Shown: one piece after another, positions 53,304 through 61,148 of the stretch
How positions within the stretch are numbered: position 1 is the first letter of the stretch
Layout: every line of letters begins with the position of its first letter
Assembly (NCBI GenBank): GCA_038212405.1
Contig: JBBQUN010000001.1
Location: forward strand, 1 to 64,000
Reading direction: 5' to 3'
DNA from: JBBQUN01 sp038212405
Lineage (GTDB): Bacteria > Actinomycetota > Acidimicrobiia > Acidimicrobiales > SZUA-35
DNA length: 64,000 bases
Program-made: the position numbers and the translations under genes
The notes under the pieces: generated by a model
Database searches by the model: none
Seen by the model: the letters and a program-made list of their open reading frames with translations, nothing else
Told to the model about the DNA's origin: nothing

Positions 53304-54464
53304 GTGACCTCCCGCCTCCTCAGCCAACAGATCGATTCGCAAACGATGTCGAGTCACGACCTCGATGAGCTCGACCTGATGATCACCGCAGGCCAGTTGC
53401 TCTGGCTCGATGTCGTCAGTACCGATGCCGATGAGCTCGATGAACTAGGTGAACTCTTCGGCTTCGATCCTGGCGCCATCGAAGACATCCTCGATGTGGA
53501 GCAACTCCCGAAGTTCGAGGCGTACGACGACCACGTGTTCGTCGTGATCCACGGCCTCACGAGCGATGGTGAGCGAGTCGATACTCGTGAGGTCGATTGC
53601 TTCATCGGTGAGAACTTGTTCGTCACCGTCCACGCCGAACCCGTGGTCGGGATCGACTGGCTGTGGGACGCAGTGCAACGCCACGAGCACCTTGCAGGTG
53701 AGAGCTCCGACGAACTCTTCGGTCAATTGGCCGAAGTCGTCGGGCGTCGTTACATCGAGATTGCCAACGAGATCGAGTCACGCATCGATCGATTGGCCGA
53801 GGCCGCCCTCCGCGCCGATCCATCGGTTCTCCAAGAAGTGCAGACGCTGCGACGTGAGGAAGCAACCGTTCGCAAGATGCTGCGGCCCCAGCTGTTGGTG
53901 ATTCGCGATCTGCGCAAGCGCAACACGACCGAGATCGGCAAGGAGGCAGCCCGCTTGCTTGGCGATGCGTATGACGTGCACCGCCAAGTCGTGGAGTCAC
54001 TGTCATCCACACGCGGTCTGCTGAGCGACACACTCGATACCTACCGCGGGGCGTCTGCCGATCAGCAGGCTCGGGCAACGACACTGCTTGCGGTCTATTC
54101 GGCGCTCCTGCTGCCGTTGACGCTCATCACCGGCTGGTACGGGATGAACGTGCGCGGTTTGCCGGCAGCCGAACGTCAGCATTCGTGGTGGATCGTGACC
54201 CTGGTCATGGTCGCCATTGCTCTCGTCAGTGTGATCGTCTTCGTCCAGATCGGGCTGATTCGATTGCCCGGCAATCGACGAGGCCGTGTCACCGCTGGGC
54301 TTGCGGCTGCGGCGAAGTCGCCGGTGAAACCGTTCACGATGTTGCGAAAGCCTGTGGCGTCTGGCAGCAAGACCCTGGTCGCCGGTGCCCGCCGAGCGGC
54401 ATCTCGGGGCAGTCAGACGAGTCGATCCGGACGCTCGACGACCCATCGTCCGCCTACTGGCTGA
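53304..54464 (+). CDS. CorA-family divalent cation transporter
   Basis: A 386-residue protein with the CorA layout: an acidic alpha/beta cytosolic domain (about 1-250), a long stalk helix, two transmembrane helices (about 270-290 and 300-322) and the pore signature GWYGMN between them, the universal GMN of Mg2+, Co2+ and Ni2+ channels. A basic tail of about 60 residues follows. GTG 53304 lies 18 nt after the YeiH stop, so it may be transcribed with it. Mg2+ is the most likely ion. Confidence 0.87.
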   Translation: MTSRLLSQQIDSQTMSSHDLDELDLMITAGQLLWLDVVSTDADELDELGELFGFDPGAIEDILDVEQLPKFEAYDDHVFVVIHGLTSDGERVDTREVDCFIGENLFVTVHAEPVVGIDWLWDAVQRHEHLAGESSDELFGQLAEVVGRRYIEIANEIESRIDRLAEAALRADPSVLQEVQTLRREEATVRKMLRPQLLVIRDLRKRNTTEIGKEAARLLGDAYDVHRQVVESLSSTRGLLSDTLDTYRGASADQQARATTLLAVYSALLLPLTLITGWYGMNVRGLPAAERQHSWWIVTLVMVAIALVSVIVFVQIGLIRLPGNRRGRVTAGLAAAAKSPVKPFTMLRKPVASGSKTLVAGARRAASRGSQTSRSGRSTTHRPPTG

Positions 54465-54489
54465 TGCGGCGACCGCGACCTCCGTCGCG

Positions 54490-56142
54490 TCAGCGAAGCG
54501 TGACCGACCCGGCCGGTGCCAGGGTCACCCAGGTCTCGCCTGGCGTCAGGAGGATCTCGGCTCCGGAGGTATCGGAGAGGATGATACGGTCGCCGGCTGC
54601 TGCTCGACTCCAGGTGCCGGTCACCACGACCCCACTGGTGAAGACATCGACCCGACCCTGACCAACGGTGATGGCTTCGGGTGATTCGGAATCGGCGATG
54701 CTCACGGCGTACTCGGTGGTCATCACCACGACGTTCTCCGGCGCGATCTGTGCGCCTCCTGGTTCGGTGTGGAGCGCCCCGTCGTGACGTCGGATCCAGC
54801 CTCCTCGGTTGCCATCCCAGCGATAGGTGACGGTGGTCCTACCGAACGCGACGTCGACTCCTGACGACGCGCGAGCGGCGTTGGCGGGCGCAAGGTTCGA
54901 TGCTCGATAGCGGAACAACGGTGCCGGGGTCGACGTCGGGTTCGAGGCGATGGCGTAGAGCCTGCTGGTCGTCGCGAACAGGTTGTGCGGAGCTCGGCGA
55001 GCGGATTCCCGGTAGTAGGCGTTGCCGCCAACGAGGGCGTTGACGTTCTGCACCGGCGCCGACTCGAGCAATCTCAGAATCGTGGCGTTGGCACCGGATG
55101 CGGCGAGCATCGGCGTGTTGAACTGAGCCAGCACGTCGAAGTCGGTCGTGCGAATCGAACGGACGGGGCCAACAACCGCAGGCACATCGGACTGGAAGAT
55201 CGCGATCAGTCGCGTGAGATCACCTTCGACCTTCTCCTCGAACACGATGTCGGCTTGGTTCAGGCCCACCTGCGGTCGGGCAAGTGGCACGTTGTCGATC
55301 TTGACGGCAAGGGCGGTTCGGTTGGCGGCGTCTCGTGTCGCTTCACCGGTGAGCGGGTTGCGCTCGACCAGGATCGAGGCGAGCCGGTTTTCGTATTCAC
55401 CGGATGCGAGGAAACCGGCGATCACGTCGGAGTAACGCGTGCCACTGTTGATCAGCCCGGCCCAATAGGCGAGCCCGGCCGGCTCGGGTGTGCGGTCGAG
55501 CATGCCGATGTAGAGCATGGTGGCTCGCACGTCGCCGTAGGTGGCGGTTCGATTTTCGGCCGATTCGGAGAAGTTCGTCATGACCTGACCGCGGTCGAGG
55601 CCACGAGCCATCTGTTGCAGCCAGTACCCGCGGCCACCCTCGTCGGATGCCCGGCTGAGAACGTTTCGGTACACCAGGTCGATGAATTCTGCGTCGTTCA
55701 ACGCTCCATAGGTGTTGCTGAACTCGGTCGATCCGGCAAAATTCTGCGAGATCGAGGCGATGTCTTGGCCGGCGCGAATGCGCCCGGTCCAGAATTCGAG
55801 GCCGCCGATGTCAGGCGAGCGGAGGAAGTAGGCGACGTAGAGCCGGACGAGGGGAGCGATCACGGCCTCGAACTCGGGTTGCTCGGCCATCGACTGGATG
55901 AGCGTTGCCGGGTGCACGCCGCTGTCGAGCTGGTGATTCCAAAAGGCCAGGCCGCCCGCGTCGGGGGAGCGGCCGAGGAAGTCGAGGTATTGCTGGGTGA
56001 TCAGGTCGCGCCCAGCTGGTGGTGCCGGCGCTTGCGCCGCCCCCACCGGTGTTGCGCCGATCGACACGGCACCCGCCAACAGGCTCACCGAGAGAGAAAC
56101 CAAGAGCACGACAGACCGTGTGGCAGTTCGTTGGGCGCCCAT
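54490..56142 (-). CDS. secreted DUF4214-DUF3048 protein
   Basis: A 550-residue exported protein with a signal peptide (about 1-36). Residues about 40-270 carry DUF4214-type repeats (YLDFLGRSPDAGGLAFW, YFLRSPDIGGLEFWTG, YRNVLSRASDEGGRGYW, LDRTPEPAGLAYWAG). Residues about 275-550 form a DUF3048/YerB-type domain (NRTALAVKIDNVPLARPQVGL, FQSDVPAVVGPVRSIR, ENVVVMTTEY, LSDTSGAEILLTPGETW). Function of both modules is unknown; DUF4214 modules also end the protease at 1153-2970, so they may be a shared cell-surface targeting unit. A -10-like TATGGT precedes the ATG. Confidence 0.85.
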   Translation of the reverse strand: MGAQRTATRSVVLLVSLSVSLLAGAVSIGATPVGAAQAPAPPAGRDLITQQYLDFLGRSPDAGGLAFWNHQLDSGVHPATLIQSMAEQPEFEAVIAPLVRLYVAYFLRSPDIGGLEFWTGRIRAGQDIASISQNFAGSTEFSNTYGALNDAEFIDLVYRNVLSRASDEGGRGYWLQQMARGLDRGQVMTNFSESAENRTATYGDVRATMLYIGMLDRTPEPAGLAYWAGLINSGTRYSDVIAGFLASGEYENRLASILVERNPLTGEATRDAANRTALAVKIDNVPLARPQVGLNQADIVFEEKVEGDLTRLIAIFQSDVPAVVGPVRSIRTTDFDVLAQFNTPMLAASGANATILRLLESAPVQNVNALVGGNAYYRESARRAPHNLFATTSRLYAIASNPTSTPAPLFRYRASNLAPANAARASSGVDVAFGRTTVTYRWDGNRGGWIRRHDGALHTEPGGAQIAPENVVVMTTEYAVSIADSESPEAITVGQGRVDVFTSGVVVTGTWSRAAAGDRIILSDTSGAEILLTPGETWVTLAPAGSVTLR

Positions 56143-56150
56143 GGCTGTTG

Positions 56151-56156
56151 ACCATA
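56151..56156 (-). promoter_or_regulatory. -10 element of DUF4214-DUF3048 gene (leaderless)
   Basis: Minus-strand TATGGT ends 8 nt before the ATG at 56142. Confidence 0.45.
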
Positions 56157-56239
56157 GCGAAACCTGGGCTCAGCGGCGGAGGGAGCGAGACGTCGACGGT
56201 CGCCCAGGCTCGCACCGAGGCGCTCGGGTCGAGCGGGTT

Positions 56240-56285
56240 GATGAACACGAACGTGCGAAAACAGTCGTTTCTGTTCATCGACCTC
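56240..56285. repeat. 46-bp repeat, copy 1 (left of AbiEi/endonuclease-like gene)
   Basis: This 46-bp sequence (begins GATGAACACGAACGTG) matches 57524-57569 in the same orientation with five mismatches. It carries an internal imperfect palindrome: GATGAAC at its left end and GTTCATC at 56273-56279 with partially paired bases between. Both copies read as a short frame containing NVRKQSF. Confidence 0.75.
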
Positions 56286-56394
56286 CGTTGAACGAGGAGG
56301 AGCAGCCGGCGGCCCGTCCTCGCAAAAGCTGTGTCCCGAAGCAGCTGCTTGCGTTCACCAGTGGTGACGGGAGGGCGGTGTCAGTGGCGGTCGC

Positions 56395-56400
56395 TACGGT
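56395..56400 (+). promoter_or_regulatory. -10 element of AbiEi/endonuclease-like gene (leaderless)
   Basis: TACGGT ends 6 nt before the ATG at 56407; no ribosome binding site lies between. Confidence 0.5.
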
Positions 56401-56406
56401 CTCGGC

Positions 56407-57471
56407 ATGCGATATGACGAGGCGTGGAACGCTGTCGTCGGGCTCGCGGCTTCTCGACACGGCGCATTCCACGCAGTTGAAGCCGCCGAATGTGGGGTCA
56501 ACCAGGTGCGGCTCCGCCGTGGCGTGGAAACTGGTGAGCTGGTGCGTCCGCACCAGCGCGTCTTCGTGCTGGCATCGGCGCCGCGCAGTCAACTCCAAGC
56601 GCTCCATGTTGCGACACTGTCGACGAGGTTGTCCGGAAAGGCCAGCTCAGCGTCTGGCGGGTCAGCGTCTGGCGGGTCAGCGTCTGGCGGGTCGTCATTG
56701 GGCAGCTCGGCATCTGGCGTCCTCGCAGCGGGCGGGTCGGTAACGACCGGCGTGGTGTCGGGCGGTGTCATCAGTCATGCCAGTGCTGCGGCGGTGCACG
56801 GCTTGGTCGACGCCCATCCACAACAGATCTCGTTGTGGGTTCCTTCGAATGCCAGGCGGCGCGGCTCGGGCTACGCGCTGCATCGAAACGGACCGATCGA
56901 ACCGGCGCGTGACCTGACCACCGTTGATGGTCTGCCCGTGGTGAACCGGGCGGCGAGCCTGTGCCAATTGGGGAGCACCAACCCGGCACTCGTCGATCGG
57001 GCGCTCGATACGTTTTCGCGGACATCGTCGATGGCCTGGCTCCATCAGACAGCAGACCGGTGGCGGTTGTACGACCCACGAACGGTGGCGGCTCTCGACC
57101 GGGTTCTTGCCGACCCGCGTCGCTATCAGGGAGTCACCGACTCCTGGTTCGAACGGGTTGTTGCCGGTCTCCTGCTTCGCCGGAATCTTCCACCAATCGA
57201 AACTCAATACGAGGTCGTGATCAACGGCCGGGTCTATCGGATCGATATCGCGATACCCGAGGTCCTGGTCGGCGTCGAGGCCCACTCTCGAGAGTTCCAT
57301 TGGGGCCCTGACTCCGAAGCGGCCGACAACAACCGTGACCTCGAGTTCACCTCCATTGGATGGCAGCTCCTCTACATGACGTGGTGGCAGTCGAAGCATC
57401 CCGACCAATTCGTCGACCACATCGTGGCAACGGTCCAGACCCGGCTGCGGCAAGGAATCACCGCCAGCTGA
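56407..57471 (+). CDS. AbiEi-like / DUF559-like endonuclease-fold protein
   Basis: A 354-residue protein of a group common in actinobacteria. The first 60 residues resemble the AbiEi antitoxin winged-helix region (VRLRRGVETGELVRPHQRVFVLA). A Gly/Ser-rich stretch with three exact SASGG units interrupts the protein at about 80-120. The middle part (SHASAAAVHGLV, TTVDGLPVVNRAASLCQL) is typical of these genes, and the C-terminal 90 residues form a DUF559/Vsr-like nuclease fold (FERVVAGLLLRRNLPPIETQYEVVI, YRIDIAIPEVLVGVEAHSREFH, with D and E placed as catalytic residues). No toxin gene is adjacent, so a classic type IV toxin-antitoxin pair is not supported. Confidence 0.65.
   Translation: MRYDEAWNAVVGLAASRHGAFHAVEAAECGVNQVRLRRGVETGELVRPHQRVFVLASAPRSQLQALHVATLSTRLSGKASSASGGSASGGSASGGSSLGSSASGVLAAGGSVTTGVVSGGVISHASAAAVHGLVDAHPQQISLWVPSNARRRGSGYALHRNGPIEPARDLTTVDGLPVVNRAASLCQLGSTNPALVDRALDTFSRTSSMAWLHQTADRWRLYDPRTVAALDRVLADPRRYQGVTDSWFERVVAGLLLRRNLPPIETQYEVVINGRVYRIDIAIPEVLVGVEAHSREFHWGPDSEAADNNRDLEFTSIGWQLLYMTWWQSKHPDQFVDHIVATVQTRLRQGITAS
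56649..56693. repeat. in-frame 15-bp minisatellite, three perfect copies
   Basis: AGCGTCTGGCGGGTC is repeated at 56649-56663, 56664-56678 and 56679-56693, encoding SASGG-type units inside the AbiEi-like protein, with degenerate copies after it. Copy number is likely to vary between strains. Confidence 0.85.
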
Positions 57472-57494
57472 GGAATGGACGCCTCGGAACGCCC

Positions 57495-57516
57495 GCCTCG
57501 GGGCGGTGGCCGAGGC
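57495..57516. terminator. stem-loop between convergent genes
   Basis: GCCTCGG and CCGAGGC pair around an 8-nt loop, 23 nt after the AbiEi-like stop and about 94 nt beyond the convergent cysteine desulfurase stop. A terminator for the first gene is likely; no U-tract follows. Confidence 0.45.
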
Positions 57517-57523
57517 TGAGGTC

Positions 57524-57569
57524 GATGAACGCAAACGTGCGAAAACAGTCGTTTCCGTTCATTGATCTC
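57524..57569. repeat. 46-bp repeat, copy 2 (right of AbiEi/endonuclease-like gene)
   Basis: Begins GATGAACGCAAACGTG; direct copy of 56240-56285 with five substitutions, three of them in third positions or conservative when read as a frame. The pair encloses the nuclease-like gene and its promoter. Confidence 0.75.
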
Positions 57570-57609
57570 GCTCGATCGGACGACGCGGACGTGGTCGCCA
57601 GGGAGAGGA

Positions 57610-58743
57610 CTATCGACGCAGCGAGCGGAGGTCGCCGATGATGCGAGGAAGGGCGTCGAGGGCGGCATCGATGTCGGCATCGGTACTGGCCCAGCCAACC
57701 GACAATCGCAGCGAGCGGTGCGCATCGACGCCCATGGCTTCGAGCACCGGCGATGGCTCGAGGCCCTCGGAAGCGCAAGCCGACCCCGAGTGGGCGGCAA
57801 TGCCGGCGCGATCGAGTCCGAGGATGATCGCCTGGGGCTCGATGTCGGCGATCCCAACGCACACGAGATGGGGAAGCCGCTGCTCGGGGTGTCCGTAGGG
57901 TTCGATCTCGTCGATGGCGGCGAGGCCTGCTCGGAGCCGATCGGTCAACCGGGCGGACTCGACCGCTTCGGCATCGAGCGTCTCGCTGAGTTCGGCTGCC
58001 GCTGCACCGAGGGCGACCGCCGCCGGCATGTTTTCGAGCCCGGCTCGGCGCGCCCGTTCCTGTTCGCCGCCGACCAGCAACGGTGGTACTCGCACGCCAC
58101 GTCGCACCATCAGCGCCCCGGTCCCTGGCGGTCCGCCGAGTTTGTGTCCTGACAGAACAACGAACTCGACGTCGAGGGAGCGAACGTCGATGGTGAGGCG
58201 GCCTGCTGCTTGCGCGGCATCGATCAGGGTGCGCACGCCGCGGGCTTTGGCTCGTGCGATCACCTCGGCCACCGGTTGGACCGTGCCGACCTCATGATTG
58301 GCGAGTTGGCAGCAGACGAGCGACACGGTGCGCCCGGCCCGTTGCTCGTCGTCGATGGCGTCGGCCACGGCGTCAGGGTCGACGAGCCCCGTGCGATCGA
58401 CTGGCACCAAGCGCAAGCGCCCGGTTCGTTCGGCCGCCGTGCGAACGGCGGAATGTTCGACCGCAGTAGCGACGATGGTGCCGGGGGTGGCATCGAAACT
58501 GCCCCAGATGGTGCTCACGAGCGCCTCGGTCGCCGACGCCGTGAAGATCACCTCGCTCGCTCGCGCACCCACGAGCGAGGCCACTGACTCCCGTGCGAGT
58601 TCGAGTGCCTGCCGGGCCGTCATTCCCTCTTCATGGATCCGACCGGGATCAGCGGCGGGAAGGTCGAGGGCCTGGGTGAACGCGGCACGGGCGATCGGCC
58701 GGAGGGGCGCCGTCGAGGCGTAGTCGAGGTAGTGCCGAGTCAT
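57610..58743 (-). CDS. cysteine desulfurase (IscS/NifS family)
   Basis: A 377-residue PLP enzyme that takes sulfur from cysteine for Fe-S clusters and thiolation. Features are YLDYASTAP at the N-terminus, TSG-type cofactor contacts (FTASATEAL), ANHEVGTVQPV, the PLP lysine in LSGHKLGGPPGTGAL, and the catalytic cysteine loop AHSGSACASEG. The ATG at 58743 lies 5 nt after the SufR-like stop, so it is co-transcribed with that regulator. Length and loop type match NifS/IscS (group I) rather than SufS. Confidence 0.9.
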   Translation of the reverse strand: MTRHYLDYASTAPLRPIARAAFTQALDLPAADPGRIHEEGMTARQALELARESVASLVGARASEVIFTASATEALVSTIWGSFDATPGTIVATAVEHSAVRTAAERTGRLRLVPVDRTGLVDPDAVADAIDDEQRAGRTVSLVCCQLANHEVGTVQPVAEVIARAKARGVRTLIDAAQAAGRLTIDVRSLDVEFVVLSGHKLGGPPGTGALMVRRGVRVPPLLVGGEQERARRAGLENMPAAVALGAAAAELSETLDAEAVESARLTDRLRAGLAAIDEIEPYGHPEQRLPHLVCVGIADIEPQAIILGLDRAGIAAHSGSACASEGLEPSPVLEAMGVDAHRSLRLSVGWASTDADIDAALDALPRIIGDLRSLRR

Positions 58744-58748
58744 GGCGT

Positions 58749-59534
58749 TCAGCGCTGGCTCGGGCTTCGCGGCTCGGTCACGTGGGTCGCGCTTCGCGGC
58801 TCGGTCACATCGGTGATGCACGCGTCATCGCCCCGAGCAACCGAACCCATCAGGGCGACCTCGGTCTCGCCATAGAGCGAGCCCAGCAGTCCCTTCACCA
58901 TGCCGCGATCGACGGCGCAGATCACGGGATGCTCGATGGCTACGTCGCCAAACGGGCAGTGACCGGAAACGATGCGGAGTTCCTCGCCGTGTCGTTCGGC
59001 GTGGGCAGAGAACCCGTGAGCCGAGAGCGCATCGGCAACCGCGTGGAGAGCGGAGCGAAACGATCGCTGCCCGGCCTGGGCATCTGGCCCCTTGAGCGTG
59101 TTTGCCATCTGCTTGCCGAATTCCAGACCGACCTCTTCGGCCAGGGACGCAGCCTCGCCCTCGGGTAGGCGAGAGAGGGCTTTGCCGAGAAGGGTGACGA
59201 GGATGTCGTCGTGGCCGACGTCGAACTCGAGGTGGAGTTCGGGCTCGGTGGCCCGGTAGACCTTGGCTGGTCGACCGGCCCGAGCCGTTGCGCGCTGGGT
59301 GACTTCGAGGTAAGCGCCGTTGACGAGCTTGTCGAGGTGGTGGCGAGCGACGTTGGAGTGAAGGCCGGTGTGCTCGGCAACCTCGGCCGCGGTGAGTCCC
59401 GCGGGATGCTCGTGGAGAAGGAGGTAGATGCCGCGCCGGGTGGGATCGCCGAACGCCGAGGTGATGGCGTTCACCAAATTGGCGAACTCGGTCGGCTTCA
59501 ACGAGCGGGTTGGGTTGAGGGCGCGGCCTGACAC
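58749..59534 (-). CDS. SufR-like Fe-S cluster-sensing regulator
   Basis: A 261-residue ArsR/DeoR-type winged-helix protein. The DNA-binding part (about 20-85) reads PTRRGIYLLLHEHPAGLTAAE, VARHHLDKLVNGAYL. The C-terminal part carries the cluster motif HCPFGDVAIEHPVICAVDRGM, giving the CX12C of SufR, and a third Cys further on (DDACITDV). Apo/holo switching would control Fe-S assembly genes; it is adjacent to cysteine desulfurase (downstream) and Mrp (divergent). The last 20 residues contain a duplication (VTEPRSATHVTEPRSPSQR), coded by a 27-bp repeat. GTG 59534 has -10-like TAGGCT 6 nt before it. Confidence 0.82.
   Translation of the reverse strand: MSGRALNPTRSLKPTEFANLVNAITSAFGDPTRRGIYLLLHEHPAGLTAAEVAEHTGLHSNVARHHLDKLVNGAYLEVTQRATARAGRPAKVYRATEPELHLEFDVGHDDILVTLLGKALSRLPEGEAASLAEEVGLEFGKQMANTLKGPDAQAGQRSFRSALHAVADALSAHGFSAHAERHGEELRIVSGHCPFGDVAIEHPVICAVDRGMVKGLLGSLYGETEVALMGSVARGDDACITDVTEPRSATHVTEPRSPSQR
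58764..58808. repeat. 27-bp direct repeat in the 3' end of the SufR-like gene
   Basis: GCTTCGCGGCTCGGTCAC occurs at 58764-58781 and 58791-58808, 27 bp apart, encoding the duplicated VTEPRS at the C-terminus of the regulator, close to its stop codon. Confidence 0.75.
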
Positions 59535-59540
59535 CTCGCT

Positions 59541-59546
59541 AGCCTA
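59541..59546 (-). promoter_or_regulatory. -10 element of sufR-like gene (leaderless)
   Basis: Minus-strand TAGGCT ends 6 nt before the GTG at 59534. The palindrome at 59565-59590 lies at the expected -35 region, a position suited to autorepression. Confidence 0.5.
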
Positions 59547-59564
59547 CAAAATGAATTCTTCCTA

Positions 59565-59590
59565 TGTGGGTAGGAGAAATCCTGGCCACA
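59565..59590. promoter_or_regulatory. operator-like inverted repeat between sufR-like and mrp genes
   Basis: TGTGGGTAGGA (59565-59575) and TCCTGGCCACA (59580-59590) pair at 9 of 11 positions around GAAA. The site sits between the divergent SufR-like and Mrp genes and is a candidate binding site for the regulator. Confidence 0.5.
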
Positions 59591-59595
59591 CAATC

Positions 59596-59624
59596 GAGAC
59601 GAAAATCGTCGAGACGAAATCGTC
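59596..59624. repeat. tandem hairpin-forming repeat upstream of mrp
   Basis: GAGACGAAAATCGTC is followed directly by GAGACGAAATCGTC (one base shorter). Each unit contains GACGA and TCGTC that pair around AAA or AA. It lies 68 nt before the Mrp start, in its probable 5' untranslated region or promoter. Confidence 0.6.
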
Positions 59625-59691
59625 GTTGCCGCTTGGCACCGACCATCGAGGCCTTCCACTTGCCGGAGGGCCGCCACCCCGAGGAGCACCT

Positions 59692-60831
59692 GTGAGCCTG
59701 AGTCAAGAGATGGTGATCGACGCACTGCGTCCGGTCCAAGATCCGGAACTGCATCGATCGATCGTCGATCTCGGCATGGTCCGCCGGGTCGATATCGCCC
59801 TCCCGCTCGTCACCGTCGCCATCGACCTCACGATCGCTGGCTGCCCGCTTCGGGCCGAGATCGACCGCCGAGTCACCGAGGCAGTCACCGCACTCGATGG
59901 TGCCGAGTCGGTCAACATCGAGTTTGGCGTGATGACCGATGAGCAGCGCAAGGCCGTGCGGGTGGCGCTCAACGGCGACCCCGGCGCAACGGCTGGGTCC
60001 CAGCAGGCTCATGGTCATGCCGAGGGACGGGTGATTCCTTTCGCCAGTCCCGACAATCGCACTCGAGTGCTGCTGATCGCCTCGGGCAAGGGCGGCGTCG
60101 GTAAGAGCTCGGTCACCACCAACCTTGGCGTCGCGCTCGCAGCCATCGGCAAGAAGGTTGCCATTGTCGATGCCGACGTCTGGGGGTTCTCGATCCCGCG
60201 CATGTTGGGGGTGGATCGCGACCCCACCATCATCGACGAGATGATCGTGCCGCCGGTTGCTCACGGGGTCAGCTGCATTTCGATGGGCTTCTTCGTCGAG
60301 GAGAACCAGCCGGTCATCTGGCGAGGTCCGATGCTGCACAAGGCGCTCGAGCAGTTCCTCACCGACGTGTTCTGGGACGAGCCCGACTACCTCCTCGTCG
60401 ATCTGCCGCCCGGCACGGGCGACATCTCGCTGTCGATCTCACAATTCCTGCCCCGAGCCGAGCTGATCGTGGTCACCACCCCACAGCCGGCAGCGCAGAA
60501 GGTCGCCCAGCGTGCCGCCTACATGGCGCACAAGGTCAACATCACCGTTGCTGGGGTGATCGAGAACATGAGCTGGTTCACCGGCGACGATGGCAAGCGC
60601 TACGAGATCTTCGGATCGGGCGGTGGCCAGGAGCTTGCCGAACAGCTCGACGTGCCGTTGCTCGGCAACATTCCCCTGGTTCCGGAGTTGCGAGAAGGCG
60701 GCGACGATGGTCACCCGATTGCCGCAAAGCCCGAGACCGAAGCCGGCGCCATGTTCCTCGCTCTGGCCGAGCGGCTCGATACCGAGCTGGCACCGAAGCG
60801 TCGGTACCGTAGCGAGCTGCGGGTCATCTGA
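59692..60831 (+). CDS. mrp: Mrp/ApbC-type Fe-S cluster carrier ATPase
   Basis: A 379-residue P-loop protein with an N-terminal MIP18/DUF59 domain (about 1-85; ALRPVQDPELHRSIVDLGMV) and a MinD/ParA-like ATPase: SGKGGVGKSSVTTN, VIWRGPMLHKALEQF, VDLPPGTGDISLS. It transfers Fe-S clusters to apoproteins. The usual CxxC in the ENMS region is replaced (NMSWFTGDDGKRYEIFGSGGG), so the bridging-cluster ligands of classic ApbC are missing, as in several actinobacterial members. GAGGAG stands 5 nt before the GTG at 59692, and the frame upstream to 59428 is not coding. Confidence 0.88.
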   Translation: MSLSQEMVIDALRPVQDPELHRSIVDLGMVRRVDIALPLVTVAIDLTIAGCPLRAEIDRRVTEAVTALDGAESVNIEFGVMTDEQRKAVRVALNGDPGATAGSQQAHGHAEGRVIPFASPDNRTRVLLIASGKGGVGKSSVTTNLGVALAAIGKKVAIVDADVWGFSIPRMLGVDRDPTIIDEMIVPPVAHGVSCISMGFFVEENQPVIWRGPMLHKALEQFLTDVFWDEPDYLLVDLPPGTGDISLSISQFLPRAELIVVTTPQPAAQKVAQRAAYMAHKVNITVAGVIENMSWFTGDDGKRYEIFGSGGGQELAEQLDVPLLGNIPLVPELREGGDDGHPIAAKPETEAGAMFLALAERLDTELAPKRRYRSELRVI

Positions 60832-60914
60832 CCGGATAGGTTCGCTCACGAAAAGCAGTGGCAGGTTCAGTACGTCAGTACGTCTGCATCAGTGAAGTCT
60901 TTGGAGGCTTGGTC

Positions 60915-61148
60915 ATGGACATCCGCATCGGTATCGCCCAGAGTGCGTCGATCATCGAACTCGAGATGAGTGTCGACACCGATCGTGTCGCATTGAAGGC
61001 CGAGATCGACTCGTCGCTGGCGAAAGAAGACGGCGTGCTCTGGCTCACCGACAAGCGCGGCAAAGACGTCGCCGTGCCGGTTGGCCGAGTGGCGTTCGTC
61101 GAGATCAGTAAGGACGACGCTGAGCGCCGTATCGGCTTCGGGGCCTGA
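60915..61148 (+). CDS. DUF3107 family protein
   Basis: A 77-residue cytosolic protein of the actinobacterial DUF3107 family: MDIRIGIAQSASIIELEM, a middle helix, LWLTDKRGKDVAVPVGRVAFVEI and an ERRIGFG end. Function unknown. The ATG at 60915 has GGAGG 8 nt upstream. It precedes the ArsA-like ATPase gene, whose predicted start overlaps its end. Confidence 0.85.
   Translation: MDIRIGIAQSASIIELEMSVDTDRVALKAEIDSSLAKEDGVLWLTDKRGKDVAVPVGRVAFVEISKDDAERRIGFGA

Noticed and set aside
56240..56291. Short frames in the two 46-bp repeats encoding NVRKQSF-containing peptides
   Set aside because: The copies read as different-length frames with no ribosome binding site; the palindrome also opens similar frames on the other strand. 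A DNA-level repeat is the simpler explanation.
56407..57471. Classic AbiE-type toxin-antitoxin system
   Set aside because: Only the AbiEi-like part is present and no nucleotidyltransferase toxin gene is adjacent; the C-terminal domain looks like a nuclease fold instead.
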